Source: Pseudomonas sp. Teo4 (GTDB lineage: Bacteria; Pseudomonadota; Gammaproteobacteria; Pseudomonadales; Pseudomonadaceae). From it: a stretch of DNA of 64,000 bases. Positions 34,424-44,732 of the stretch are shown here, piece after piece. Numbering within the stretch: position 1 is the stretch's first letter; each line of letters begins with the position of its first letter. The notes under the pieces were generated by a model. That model was not told the DNA's origin and ran no database searches. It saw nothing but the letters and a program-made list of their open reading frames with translations. Where the stretch lies: contig NZ_JAXCIL010000001.1 of assembly GCF_034387475.1 (NCBI RefSeq), forward strand, positions 1,302,001-1,366,000, in the 5' to 3' direction. A program made the translations under genes and the position numbers.

Positions 34424-35152
34424 CTATTGATGGCAGCAGTGTGGGCTGCCCGGGTTCTCCTCGTAGCGGTCATGGTGGCGCACCCAGTCCATGGTGCCGG
34501 CCTCGTTGCGCCCCAGGGGCGCGATGTCGAGGAAGTTGTAGGTGTTGACCAGGATGTCGAGCCCGCGGGCGTAGGTGGAATAGGTGTGGTAGACCGTGCC
34601 GTCCTGGTCGCGCAAGAACGCGCTCAAGCCTGGCAGTTCGCTTTCGTTGCCCGTGTAGGGCTCATAGTTGTACTGGCGTTGGCCCTGGCTGCCCACGCTT
34701 ACGCCGAAGTCTTCGTTGAAGCTGCTGGCGTGGGACGAGTACCACGGGAAGCGCCAGCCCATGCGTTGGCGGAATGCCTGGAACTCGGAGTAGGGCGCCC
34801 GCGAGACGGCGACCAGCGACACATCGTGGTGCGCCAGGTGCAGGTTGGCGCCATCGAAATGGTCGGCGAGGAAGGAACAGCCTGGGCAGCCTTCAGTCCA
34901 GCCTTCGGCGAACATGAAGTGGTAGAGCAGCAGTTGGCTGCGCCCGGCGAACAGGTCGGCCAAGGTCAGGTCGCCGTTGGGGCCGTGGAAGCGGTAGGGC
35001 TTCTCGACCTTGACCCAGGGCAGGGCGCGGCGGGCGGCGGCCAGCTCGTCGCGTTGGTGGGTGAGGGCCTTTTCGTGCAGCCACAGTTGCTGGCGGGCGG
35101 CCAGCCATTGGTCGCGTGAGACCACTGCGTGCTTGGGTTCGGGGGTGCTCAT
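34424..35152 (-). CDS. DUF899 thioredoxin-like protein
   Basis: Intact 242-residue DUF899 protein, a family with a thioredoxin-like fold and unknown function. Conserved stretches: SRDQWLAARQQLWLHEKALT, ELAAARRALPWVKVEKPYRF, LLLYHFMFAEGWTEGCPGCS with a CxxC pair, SLVAVSRAPYSEFQAFRQRM, GWRFPWYSSHASSFNEDFGV, and TYSTYARGLDILVNTYNFLD. It lies upstream of, and on the same strand as, the diguanylate cyclase; the 64-bp gap allows an operon but does not require one. Confidence 0.88.
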   Translation of the reverse strand: MSTPEPKHAVVSRDQWLAARQQLWLHEKALTHQRDELAAARRALPWVKVEKPYRFHGPNGDLTLADLFAGRSQLLLYHFMFAEGWTEGCPGCSFLADHFDGANLHLAHHDVSLVAVSRAPYSEFQAFRQRMGWRFPWYSSHASSFNEDFGVSVGSQGQRQYNYEPYTGNESELPGLSAFLRDQDGTVYHTYSTYARGLDILVNTYNFLDIAPLGRNEAGTMDWVRHHDRYEENPGSPHCCHQ

Positions 35153-35286
35153 GGTACTGACTCCGCGCAGGGGGATTCAGTAATGGTCGTGTGGGGTGGG
35201 GTGGGATTCGACTGGGGAATCGAGAGGGCGACGAATGGTGGGTTGGTCAGTGGTAGGTGCTTGCCGGGGGAGCTGCAGCGCTCTTG

Positions 35287-35511
35287 AGATCGAGCGCCGC
35301 CCGCGCGGCGCATCGCAGGCTTCGCCAGCTCCCACATCTGTTTCGGGCCAATTAATCCTGTGGGAATAGCGCGCGATCCCTTTGGCGCATGGCTCGATAT
35401 CGCGTCGTACAAACAAGGCGGTCGCGCGCGAACCTCACAGGCATAACTGGCCCGAAACAGATGTGGGAGCTGGCGAAGCCTGCGATGCGCCGCGCGGGCG
35501 GCGCTCGATCT
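35287..35511. repeat. Large inverted-repeat element, copy 1
   Basis: Two perfect 64-bp arms, 35287-35350 and 35448-35511, face each other around a 97-bp centre. The outer part of each arm (AGATCGAGCGCCGCCCGCGC and onward) and the inner GTTTCGGGCCA recur in copy 2 at 63.4 kb. The middle of the arm is a REP-like CAGGCTTCGCCAGCTCCCAC that differs from copy 2. The centre also pairs weakly (CCTGTG, CGCGCGA). No ORF is convincing inside. It sits between convergence-free genes and is nearly all of the gap from 35153 to 35550. Confidence 0.9.
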
Positions 35512-35550
35512 CTCAGGCGCCACACCTCGTGCGCCATGCACCAGAAAGCC

Positions 35551-36207
35551 TCACCCCAGCATCCGCTCGATCACGCCCCACAACCGCGGATCATCGAAAT
35601 CATCCACCACCAACTGCGCCCCGCAGCCAGCAGTCGCTCTGGCGTCTGGGTCGTGGCGATCCCCACGGTGAAGATCCCCGCCCGCTGGCCGCCTGCACCC
35701 CCGGCAGCGAATCCTCGAACGCCAGCGCCTGCCGGGCCTCAGCCCCAGGCAGCGCAGCCCGGTAAGGTAGGGCAGTGGATCGGGCTTGGCCCGCTCCAGC
35801 TCTTCGGCCACCAGCACATGCTCGAAGCGCTCGCCCAGGCCCATGGCGGTGAGCATGTGCTCGGCATTGAGCCGCGGCGCATTGGTTACCACGCACATGC
35901 CGATGCCATGGGCCTGGGCATGCTCCAGCAGACGCAGCAGCCCAGGCATGGGTTCGAGCGCCGGGGCCAGTTCGCGGAACAGCGCCTCCTTGCGATCAGC
36001 CAGTGCCTGGCACTGCGCGGTTGTGGCCTGGGGAAACAGGTCGGCAAACAATTCGCCATTGGCCCGGCCACTGACCTGGCTGTCGAACTGCGCCTGGGTC
36101 AGTTCGCGGCCGTCATGCTCACGCAGCAGTTGGCGAAAGGCCTGCAGGTGCAGGGTGTCGGTGTCGGTAAGGGTTCCATCGAGATCGAACAGCAGGGCGG
36201 TCAGCAT
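35551..36207 (-). CDS. HAD-superfamily phosphatase (3 frame breaks)
   Basis: HAD subfamily I hydrolase, about 219 residues after repair, resembling phosphoglycolate or beta-phosphoglucomutase-like phosphatases. Motif I LLFDLDGTLTDTDTLHL at residue ~5, a helical cap (~16-85), motif II MCVVTNAPR, motif III lysine in ELERAKPDPLPYL, and motif IV ALAFEDSLPGVQAA. Breaks near 35757, 35688 and 35632 are each a lost G; the frame returns to the original by the end (QLVVDDFDDPRLWGVIERML). Long open frame upstream of the ATG is a shadow of lexA2. Substrate unknown. Confidence 0.87.
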   Translation of the reverse strand: MLTALLFDLDGTLTDTDTLHLQAFRQLLREHDGRELTQAQFDSQVSGRANGELFADLFPQATTAQCQALADRKEALFRELAPALEPMPGLLRLLEHAQAHGIGMCVVTNAPRLNAEHMLTAMGLGERFEHVLVAEELERAKPDPLPYLTGLRCLGLRPGRRWRSRIRCRGCRRPAGGDLHRGDRHDPDARATAGCGAQLVVDDFDDPRLWGVIERMLG

Positions 36208-36294
36208 CGGGCATCCAGGCATTGAAAAAACATACGCCCGGGGATGATAACCAAACCTGACGACGAGGGGGCTGTTCAGTGTGCTCCGAAAAGA

Positions 36295-36306
36295 GTACAA
36301 ATGTAC
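36295..36306. promoter_or_regulatory. Candidate LexA2 operator
   Basis: GTACAAATGTAC is a palindromic GTAC-N4-GTAC placed directly before the lexA2 coding start. The second LexA of P. putida is described as binding GTAC-N4-GTGC, so this is the expected type with one changed base. It would give autoregulation and SOS control of the whole mutagenesis operon. Confidence 0.7.
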
Positions 36307-36309
36307 TCC

Positions 36310-36918
36310 ATGGACAACTTGACCCCCAAACGCCGCGCAATCCTCGACTTCATCCGTGAACGCATCGCCGACCACGGTCAGCCGCCGAGCCTTGCCGACA
36401 TCGCCACACGCTTCGGCTTCGCCTCGCGCAGCGTGGCGCGCAAGCACATCACCGCGCTGTGCCAGGCCGGCTACATCGACGTCACGCCCAACCAGGCGCG
36501 GGGTATTCGCCTGGCCGAACCCCTGCGTCGCCCGGAAATCCTCGAAGTGCCGGTGCTCGGCCGCGTCGCGGCGGGTGCGCCCATCGGCCCCGACCTGGAC
36601 ATCCACGAGCAGTTGCTGCTCGACCCCAGCCTGTTCCGCCGCACCCCGGATTACCTGCTCAAGGTGCGCGGCGACTCGATGGTCGACGACGGCATCTTCG
36701 ACGGTGACCTGGTGGGCATCCGCCAACAGGGCGATGCCCGCGACGGTGAAATCGTGGTGGCGCGCCTGGACGGCGAAGTCACCATCAAGCGCCTGCAACG
36801 CCAGCCCGGTGGCTACCGGTTGGTGCCGCGCAACCCGGCCTATGCGCCGATCGATGTGGGGCCCGAGCATGAGTTCTTCATCGAAGGCGTGTTCTGCGGC
36901 CTGCTGAGGCGTGACTGA
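36310..36918 (+). CDS. lexA2: LexA2-type SOS repressor
   Basis: Intact repressor, 202 residues from ATG 36310 (205 from ATG 36301, which overlaps the operator). Winged helix-turn-helix ~1-65 (LTPKRRAILDFIRERIADHG, then FASRSVARKHITALCQAGYI). The self-cleavage Ala-Gly is seen in GRVAAGAPIGP, the nucleophilic Ser in VRGDSMVDDGIFDGDLVGI, and the base Lys in GEVTIKRLQR. Being first in an imuA-imuB-dnaE2 operon identifies it as the second LexA of pseudomonads rather than the main one (normally beside sulA). The stop overlaps or abuts imuA (TGATG). Confidence 0.92.
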   Translation: MDNLTPKRRAILDFIRERIADHGQPPSLADIATRFGFASRSVARKHITALCQAGYIDVTPNQARGIRLAEPLRRPEILEVPVLGRVAAGAPIGPDLDIHEQLLLDPSLFRRTPDYLLKVRGDSMVDDGIFDGDLVGIRQQGDARDGEIVVARLDGEVTIKRLQRQPGGYRLVPRNPAYAPIDVGPEHEFFIEGVFCGLLRRD

Positions 36919-37537
36919 TGGGCGCGGTGGTCGAACTCGACAGGCTGCTCGACCAGCGCCAGGTGTGGCGCGGGCGGCAGGCCCAGGTGCGCCCGCTCGG
37001 GTTGCAGCCCACCGGCCACGATGCCCTTGACCAGCGCCTGCCCGATGGCGGCTGGCCCGCCGCCGCGCTGACCGAACTGCTGCTGGCCAGCCCTGGTTGC
37101 GGTGAGCTGCAACTGCTGTGGCCCTCCTGGCGCGTCTGAGCGCCGAGGGCGGGCGGGTGGTGCTGGTGGCGCCGCCTTTCATCCCCTATGCGCCGGCCTG
37201 GCAGGCGGCCGGGGTCGACCTGCGCTGGCTGGCCCAAGTTGAAGCGGAGCCGGCGGATGCCCTATGGGCTGCGGAACAGTGCCTGCGTTCCGGCAGTTGC
37301 GCCGCCGTGCTGTGCTGGCCGCAGCGGGCCGACGACCGTGCCCTGCGGCGCCTGCAAGTGGCCGCCGAGACAGGGCAGGCCCTGGCTTTCGCCTGTCGGC
37401 CCCAGCACGCCGCGCACAACCCTTCGCCGGCTGCGTTGCGCATTGCCGTCGACACCCGCCCAGCGCAATGGCGGGTGCTCAAGTGCCGGGGCGGCCTGCC
37501 ACCAGCGGTTCCTATCGCCTGTCCGGGGCGGGGCTGA
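36918..37537 (+). CDS. imuA: ImuA, SOS mutagenesis recombinase-like protein (1 frame break)
   Basis: RecA-like/SulA-like member of the ImuA-ImuB-DnaE2 translesion complex, 206 residues after repair. VVELDRLLDQRQVWRGRQAQ, ALDQRLPDGGWPAAALTELL, then ELQLLWPLLARLSAEGGRVV and LVAPPFIPYAPAWQAAGVD. The break near 37122 is a lost C. The C terminus is less certain: the frame as given ends LKCRGGLPPAVPIACPGRG at 37535-37537, but a lost C near 37505 would give PPSGSYRLSGAG and need another repair to stop. Starts at ATG 36918, coupled to lexA2, and ends 6 bp before imuB. Confidence 0.86.
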
Positions 37538-37543
37538 TGCGCC

Positions 37544-38960
37544 ATGCTCTGGGCCTGCATTCTTCTGCCACAGCTGGCGCTGGATTCGGTCCTGCGCGAG
37601 CGGGACGACAGCGATACGCCGCTGGTGTTGATCGGTGGCCCGACCCAGCGCCGCGTGTTGCAGGCGGTCAGCCCGGCCGCAGCGGCGCTCGGCCTGCGTG
37701 CCGGGCAGACGCTCACTGCCGCGCGGGCCCTGGCCGATGGCTTTACCTGCGTTGAGGTCGACCCGACGCGCATCGAGCAGTTGCAACAGTTGCTGGCCGC
37801 CTGGGCCTACCGTTTCAGTGCCCAGGTGAGCCTGCATTACCCTCGGGCCTTGCTGTTGGAAGTGGGCTCCAGCCTGCAACTATTCGGCCCATGGCCCGCG
37901 TTCGAGGCCCGCTTGCGTCAGGAACTGGGCGAACTGGGGCTGCGCCAGCGTATCGTCCTGGCCAGCAACCCGGTGGCGGCCCGCATGCTTGCCAACGGCC
38001 ACGATGGCTTGGCCGTGGCGTGCACCGAAGACACCCGCGCGGCGCTCGCACGCCTGCCCATCGACCGGGTAGGCCTGCCCCGTGACGCCGCCGAGGCCTT
38101 TGCCCGCATGGGCCTGCGCCAGCTGGGGCAGGTCCTGGCCTTGCCTCGTGATGCCCTGGCCAAGCGCTTTCCCGCCCAGGTGCAGTTGCACCTGGACCAG
38201 CTGCTGGCCTGCGCAAGCTGGCGCTGGATTTCTATCTGCCGCCCGACCGCTTCGAGACGCGGCTGGAACTCAATTTCGACGTCGAGTCGCACCAGGCCCT
38301 GCTGTTTCCACTACGGCGCATGCTGAACGACCTGGCCGCGTTCCTGGCTGGCCGGGACTGTGGCGTGCAGCGCTTCAGCCTGCACCTGGAGCATGCCGAG
38401 GGGCCGGACACCCTGCTCAAGGTCGGCCTGCTGGCCGCCGAGCGCGACGCTGGCATGCTGTTCGAGTTGGCCCGTGGGCGCTTGGAGCCGCTGCGCATTC
38501 CTGCGCCGGTGCGCAACCTGCGCCTGGTCGCCGATGACCTGCCGCCATTCGTGCCCCAGCACCAGGCCCTGTTTGACGCCCGCCCCCAGCAGGCGCAACC
38601 CTGGGAGCAGCTGCGCGAACGCCTGCGCGCGCGCCTGGGCGATGAAGCCGTGAAGGGCCTGCGCGCCGAGGCGGACCACCGCCCCGAGTGCGCCTGGCAG
38701 CGGGCAGAGCAGGGCGCTCAGGGCAGCCTGCCGGTGGCGCCGGGCAGCCGTCCCGGATGGCTGCTTGCGACCCCCTGGCGTTGGACGAGGTCGGCCACCG
38801 CTTGCTCGGGCATGCCGAACGGATCGAGTCGGGCTGGTGGGACGGTGGCGACGTGCGCCGCGACTATTACCGCATCGAAACCCGCGAAGGCCTGCGCGGC
38901 TGGGCTTACCGCGACCTGGCCCAGCCCGGTCCGCTGTGGCTTCAGGGGTGGTTCGCATGA
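37544..38960 (+). CDS. imuB: ImuB, inactive Y-family polymerase homologue (2 frame breaks)
   Basis: Non-catalytic Y-family protein that links ImuA, DnaE2 and the beta clamp during damage-induced mutagenesis; 472 residues after repair. [20 protein letters not shown] replaces the acidic catalytic start of true Y-family enzymes, consistent with loss of catalysis. [58 protein letters not shown] and [20 protein letters not shown] follow. Breaks near 38206 (a G lost) and 38778 (a C lost). The stop overlaps the dnaE2 start as ATGA. Confidence 0.9.
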
Positions 38961-41900
38961 GCACTCCGAGTTACGCCGAGCTGCATTGCCTGTCGAACTT
39001 CAGCTTCCAGCGCGGTGCGTCGAGTGCCGACGAGCTGTTCCGCCGTGCCCGCGAGCAGGGCTATCAGGCCCTGGCGATCACCGATGAATGCACCTTGGCG
39101 GGCATCGTGCGCGCCTGGCAGGCGGCCAAGGCCCACCAACTGCGGCTGATCGTCGGCAGTGAGGTGCGCCTGCAGGACGGGCCGAAACTGGTACTGCTGG
39201 TGGAGAACCTCACGGGTTACCAGAGCCTCTGTGCGCTGATCACCCGGGCCCGGCGACGGGCGCAAAAGGGCGCCTACCAGTTGCTGGGCGAAGACCTGCA
39301 GCAACACCACCAAGGGTTGCTGGCGCTGTGGGTGCCCGATGACCTGGACGACCCAGCCCCCGGCCAATGGCTGCAAGCGCTGTTCGGCGAGCGCCTGTGG
39401 CTGGCGGTGCACCTGCACCGGGGCAGCGATGACGAGGCCCGCTTGGCCCGCCTGCGAGCCTTGGCGGCGGGTTTGGGTATCCACGCAGTGGCTTGTGGCG
39501 ATGTGCACATGCACAACCGTCGCCGTCGCGCCCTGCAGGATTGCATGGTCGCCATACGCGAGCATTGCAGCGTTTCAGAAGCCGGGCGCCACTTGTTCGC
39601 CAATGGCGAGCGGCACCTGCGCACGCTGGCGCAAGTGGCCGAGCTGTACCCCGCCGACCTGCTGGGCGAAACCCTGGCCATTGCCGAACGCTGCCAGTTC
39701 GAGCTGAGCGAGGTGAAGTATCAATACCCGCAAGAACTGGTGCCCGAAGGGCATTCCCCGGCGAGCTGGCTGCGTGAACTGTGCGAGCGCGGCCTGCCCA
39801 TGCGTTGGCCGCAAGGCCCCAGCGACAAGGTGCGCACGGTGCTGGCCAGGGAATTGGCGCTGATCGCCGAGCTGGGTTACGAAAGCTACTTCCTGACCGT
39901 GCACGATATCGTCGCCTTCGCCCGCAGCCAGGGCATCCTCTGCCAGGGGCGGGGTCGGCGGCCAACTCGGTGGTGTGTTTCGTGCTGGGTATCACCGAAC
40001 TCGACCCCATGGTGCACCGCCTGCTGTTCGAGCGTTTCCTGTCCCGTGAGCGCAACGAGCCGCCCGATATCGACGTGGATTTCGAACACGACCGCCGCGA
40101 AGAGGTGATCCAGTACATTTTCCGCCGTTACGGGCGGCACCGGGCGGCGCTCACTGCCGTGGTCAGCACCTATCACGCCGCGGGGCGGTACGGGATGTGG
40201 CACGGGTGCTGGGGCTGCCGGCCGATCAGGTGGATGCCCTGGCCAAGTGTTGTGGCCGCTGGAGCGACCGCATCCCCGATGCGCCGCGGTTGGCCGAGGC
40301 TGGTTTCGACGCCGCCAGCCCTTCACTGCGGCGCATCCTGGTGCTGGCCGGCGAGCTGATCGGTTTCCCCGGCACTTGTCGCAGCACCCAGGCGGTTTCG
40401 TCATTTCTCAGCAGCCGCTCGACCAGCTGGTGCCGTGGAAAACGCCGCGATGCCCGAGCGCACGGTCATCCAGTGGGACAAGGACGACTTGGACATGCTA
40501 GGCCTGCTCAAGGTCGATGTGCTGGCGCTGGGCATGCTCAGTGCCTTGCGCCGCTGTTTCGACCTGCTGCAGCGCCACCGGGGTCGACACCTGACCCTGG
40601 CGACCATCCCCGCCGAGGATGCCGCCACCTACGAGATGATCGGCCGCGCCGAGACCATGGGCGTGTTCCAGATCGAGTCGCGGGCGCAGATGGCCATGCT
40701 GCCCAGGCTCAAGCCCTGCAACTTCTATGACTTGGTGATCGAGGTGGCCATCGTGCGCCCGGGGCCGATCCAGGGCGACATGGTGCACCCCTATTTGCGC
40801 CGACGTCTGAAGCAAGAGCCGGTCAGCTACCCATCGCCGGCACTTGAAGAGGTGTTCAAGCGCACTTTGGGTGTGCCGTTGTTCCAGGAACAGGTCATGG
40901 AACTGGCCATGGTCGCCGCCGACTACAGCCCCGGTGAGGCCGACCAGCTGCGTCGCAGCATGGCTGCCTGGAAGCGTCACGGCGGGCTGGAGCCGCACCG
41001 AGAACGGTTGGTGCAAGGCATGCTGCGCAATGGCTATGAGCTGGCCTTTGCCGAGCGCATCTTCGAGCAGATCAAAGGCTTCGGCAGTTACGGTTTCCCT
41101 GAATCACACGCCGCCAGTTTCGCCTTGCTGTGCTATGCCAGCAGCTGGCTCAAGTGCCATGAACCGGCGGTTTTCACCTGTGCGTTGGTCAATAGCTGGC
41201 CCATGGGTTTCTACAGCCCCGACCAGTTGCTGCAGGACGCACGGCGCCAGGGGATCGAAGTCAGGCCGGTGGATGTATTTCATAGCGAATGGGACTGCAC
41301 GTTGGAACCTGTGGCCGAGGATGCCTTGGCCATTCGTCTTGGGCTGCGGCAGATCCGAGGCTTTGCCGAAGGCGATGCCCGACGCCTGGTGCGGGCGAGG
41401 GCTGAGCGGCCATGGCGCGATGTCGAGGACCTGTGCCTGCGCGCCGGCCTCAACAGCCAGGCCCGCGCCCGCCTGGCCGATGCCGGCGCGCTACGGGCCT
41501 TGGCCCACAACCGTCACCAGGCGCGCTGGCAGGTAGCGGCGGTGCAGCCACAGTTACCGCTGTTCGCTGATGTGCAGGGCGCCCCTGAAACTGAAGTGGT
41601 GCTGCCTGCGCCAACGGTCGGGGAGGACCTGTTCGCCGATTACCGGGCCCTGGGCACTACCCTCGGCCCTCATCCACTGACGCTGCTGCGAGCCCGCTTG
41701 CGGGCATTGGGCTGTCGCAGTTCAAGCGAACTGGCAGATGTGGAGCATGGCGACAACATCGCCGTGGCGGGGCTGGTGGTCGGGCGGCAACGGCCACAAA
41801 CCGCCAGTGGCGTGACCTTCGTAACCCTTGAGGATGAAGCGGGCATGGTCAATGTGGTGGTCTGGCGCGACCTGGCCGAGCGGCAGCGGCGGGCACTGGT

Positions 41901-42033
41901 GGGGTCACAGCTGCTCAAGGTCAGCGGGCGGCTGGAGCAGGAGAGCGGGGTGCGGCATCTGATTGCCCGGCGGCTGGAGGATATCAGCCCGTTGCTGCAA
42001 GGGCTGGATGTGCGCAGCCGGGACTTTCATTGA
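38957..42033 (+). CDS. dnaE2: Error-prone DNA polymerase III alpha subunit DnaE2 (4 frame breaks)
   Basis: C-family translesion polymerase (ImuC), 1026 residues after repair. PHP domain at the N terminus ([40 protein letters not shown]); polymerase core with [17 protein letters not shown] and the active-site [20 protein letters not shown], which holds the Asp pair; then [40 protein letters not shown], a helix-hairpin-helix region and an OB fold ([20 protein letters not shown]). Breaks near 39952, 40187 and 40438 lose a G; near 40372 a C. Last gene of the lexA2 operon. Confidence 0.93.
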
Positions 42034-42045
42034 CTTCACTGGCCT

Positions 42046-42128
42046 CTTCGCGGGTAAACCTGCTCCCACAGGGAGTTCACTGCCCTTGAGCGCGAAGAGT
42101 ACCTGTGGGAGCGGGTTTACCCGCGAAG
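42046..42128. repeat. REP pair (CGCGGGTAAAC type)
   Basis: Inverted pair CTTCGCGGGTAAACCTGCTC at 42046 and its near complement ending at 42128, each flanked by the CCCACAG tail. It lies between the convergent dnaE2 and aldo/keto reductase genes and can fold as a long hairpin, probably ending both transcripts. Confidence 0.88.
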
Positions 42129-42145
42129 GGGTTGACCACAATCGC

Positions 42146-42966
42146 TCAAACCATCGCCAGAGGCTGCTTGCGCGTCGGCGCCGCAAACGCCCGGTCGATC
42201 GCCCGCAGGTCTTCGCTGGTCAAGCTCAACACCCCGGCCGCCGCATTCAACCGCACATGCTCCGGCGCCACTGCCTTGGGAATGGCAATGACCCCATCAT
42301 TGCGCGTTACCCACGCCAGGCTGACCTGGGCCGGCGTCGCGCCATGCCGTTCGGCGATCTCGCTCAACACCGGGTGGTGCAACAACCGCCCGGCCTGGGC
42401 CAGCGGGCAGTAGGCCATGGTCGGCAAGCCACGCTTCTGGCTCCACGGCAACAGGTCGAACTCGATGCCGCGCTGCGCCGGGTTGTACAGCACCTGGTTG
42501 GTCGCGCAGTCGGCATTGTCCAGTTCGCGCAGGTCATCGACATCGAAGTTGGATACCCCCAACGGCGAATCTTGCCCTGCTCGCGCAGCCGCTCGAACGC
42601 CTCGACGGTTTCCTCCAGCGGGTACTGGCCGCGCCAGTGCAGCAGGTACAGGTCGATGCAGTCGGTGCCCAGGCGCTTGAGGCTGCGCTCGCAGGCGGCC
42701 GGCACACCGCGCTGGCTGGCGTTGTGCGGGTAGACCTTGCTCACCAGAAACACCTGGTCACGGCGCCCCGCGATGGCCTGGCCGACCACTTCCTCCGCAC
42801 CGCCCTCGGCGTACATTTCTGCGGTGTCGATCAGGGTCAACCCCAGGTCGATACCCTGCTGCAGGGCCGCCACCTCGGCAGCCTTGCGACCAGGGTCTTC
42901 GCCCATGTACCAGGTGCCCTGGCCAATGGCCGGAACGCTGGAACCTGCCAGTTTCACGTAACGCAT
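42146..42966 (-). CDS. Aldo/keto reductase (1 frame break)
   Basis: NADPH-dependent reductase of the aldo/keto reductase family, 273 residues after repair. [20 protein letters not shown], the catalytic Asp/Tyr motif [20 protein letters not shown], Lys in [16 protein letters not shown], His in [30 protein letters not shown] and cofactor-binding [19 protein letters not shown]. The break near 42556 loses a base in a G run. GGAGGTGAC precedes ATG 42966; that site lies in the end of the LysR gene, one base away, so the two are coupled. Substrate unknown. Confidence 0.92.
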
Positions 42967-42967
42967 G

Positions 42968-43858
42968 TCACCTCCGGGGCTGAGTGTGGGAAAGCAGAAC
43001 CTCAAGCAGCGCTTGCGCTGCGGTGGACAGTTTGTGGTCACTCAAGGCGATCACGCCAATGCGCCGTTCGACGATGGGGTCAACGAGGGTCACGCAGCGT
43101 GCGCCAAGTTCCTGCATCTGGTTGATGCACAGCGCCGGCACCGCGCTGACGCCCAGCCCACTGGCCACCATGCGGCCGATGGTCGACAGCTGGTGGCTCT
43201 CGAACGCTACCGCCAGCTTGCCGTGCCGTGCCGCCACGTTGTGTTCGAGCAGCAGGCGAACCGCCGAAGGGCGTTGCAAGGCAATGAAGTCTTCGGCCAG
43301 CAGCTGCTCCCAGGTGGCCTGCGGTTGCCCGGCCAGTGCCGAGTCGGCGGGCACCACGGCGACGAAGCGGTCAAGGTAGAGCGGGTAGAAGTCCAGCCCC
43401 TCGCTGTTGTCTGGCTCGAAACCGATGCCCAGTTCGACACGCCGATGACGCACCAGCTCCAGCACTTGCTCGTTGATCACATCATGCACCGTGACGTTGA
43501 CCTTGGGGTAACGCTGGCGGAACACCTTGAGCGAGTGCGGTAGCAGGTTACCGGCGAAGGCGGGTATGGCAGCCACCGAAACCCGTCCCAGTTGCAGGGT
43601 GAAGCGCTGACGCAGCATCTCCTCGGTGTCGTCCCAGTCGGCCAGCAGGCGCCGGGCCATGGGCAGCAGCACTTCGCCTTCGGCGGTCAGGCTGACGCTG
43701 CGGGTGGTGCGGGTGAGCAGGGCGCCACCGAGGTTGTCCTCAAGCGCCTTGATGGTCAGGCTCAAGGCCGGTTGCGACACATGCAGGTGTTCGCCGGCCT
43801 GGGCGAAGCTCTGGTACTTGGCCACGGTGACGAAGGCGCGCAGTTGCTTGACGTTCAT
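42968..43858 (-). CDS. LysR-family regulator
   Basis: Intact 296-residue LysR regulator. Winged helix-turn-helix: [40 protein letters not shown], and [20 protein letters not shown]. The effector domain follows, with [23 protein letters not shown] 43858 is preferred over an in-frame start at 43894 because homology begins there. It is divergent from the CoA-transferase operon across 141 bp, so that operon is its likely target, while the aldo/keto reductase is co-transcribed with it. Confidence 0.9.
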   Translation of the reverse strand: MNVKQLRAFVTVAKYQSFAQAGEHLHVSQPALSLTIKALEDNLGGALLTRTTRSVSLTAEGEVLLPMARRLLADWDDTEEMLRQRFTLQLGRVSVAAIPAFAGNLLPHSLKVFRQRYPKVNVTVHDVINEQVLELVRHRRVELGIGFEPDNSEGLDFYPLYLDRFVAVVPADSALAGQPQATWEQLLAEDFIALQRPSAVRLLLEHNVAARHGKLAVAFESHQLSTIGRMVASGLGVSAVPALCINQMQELGARCVTLVDPIVERRIGVIALSDHKLSTAAQALLEVLLSHTQPRR

Positions 43859-43999
43859 GGCAGGGTTCGGCCTTTGTTTTGGAAATATTATCAATCGATG
43901 ATGAAAACAAAATTAACAAATCAGTCGCCAGCGGTGAAGATGCCTGCACACGCTCACCGACAGCCTCGTCGGTTCAACAACTACAAAAGGCGGATCAGC

Positions 44000-44697
44000 A
44001 TGGCCGGACTGGACAAGCGCGTAGCAACCTATGAACAGGCACTCGAAGGCCTGACCGACAACATGACGGTACTGGCCGGCGGCTTCGGCCTGTGCGGCAT
44101 CCCGGAAAACCTCATTGCCGAAATCAAGCGCCGTGGCGTCAAGGGCCTGACCGTGGTTTCCAACAACTGTGGCGTCGATGGCTTCGGCCTGGGCGTGCTG
44201 CTGGAAGAGCGGCAGATCCGCAAGATGGTCGCGTCCTATGTGGGCGAGAACGCCGAGTTCGAACGCCAACTGCTGAGCGGTGAACTGGAAGTGGAACTCA
44301 CCCCACAAGGCACCCTGGCAGAAAAAATGCGTGCCGGCGGCGCGGGCATCCCGGCGTTCTACACCGCCACCGGCTACGGCACCCCGGTGGCCGACGGCAA
44401 GGAAGTGCGCGAGTTCAACGGCCGCAAGTTCATCCTTGAAGAGTCCATCACCGGCGACTTCGCCATCGTCAAGGGCTGGAAGGCTGACCACTACGGCAAC
44501 GTGGTTTACCGCAACACCGCGCAAAACTTCAACCCGCTGGCCGCCACCGCCGGCAAGATCACCGTGGTCGAAGTGGAAGAGATTGTCGAGCTGGCGTATT
44601 GCTGCCCAGCGAAATCCACACCCCGGGCATCTATGTCGACCGCGTGATCGTCGGCACCTTCGAGAAGCGAATCGAAAAGCGCACCGTCAAGGCCTGA
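44000..44697 (+). CDS. 3-oxoacid CoA-transferase subunit A (1 frame break)
   Basis: Family I CoA-transferase alpha subunit (AtoD/ScoA type), 232 residues after repair. [20 protein letters not shown] near the start, [60 protein letters not shown] and [20 protein letters not shown]. Near 44592 a C is lost ([18 protein letters not shown] expected). Transfers CoA from succinyl-CoA or acetyl-CoA to acetoacetate or short-chain acids. With the next two genes it forms an operon for short-chain acid or ketone-body use. Confidence 0.9.
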
Positions 44698-44732
44698 GCG
44701 CCGTCCTACAGAACAACAAAGAGATCCTGACC

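Noticed and set aside
36208..37182. In-frame upstream extension of the HAD phosphatase through lexA2 and imuA
   Set aside because: It has no conserved content and lies antisense to two recognisable genes; the ATG at 36207 begins the HAD motif I.
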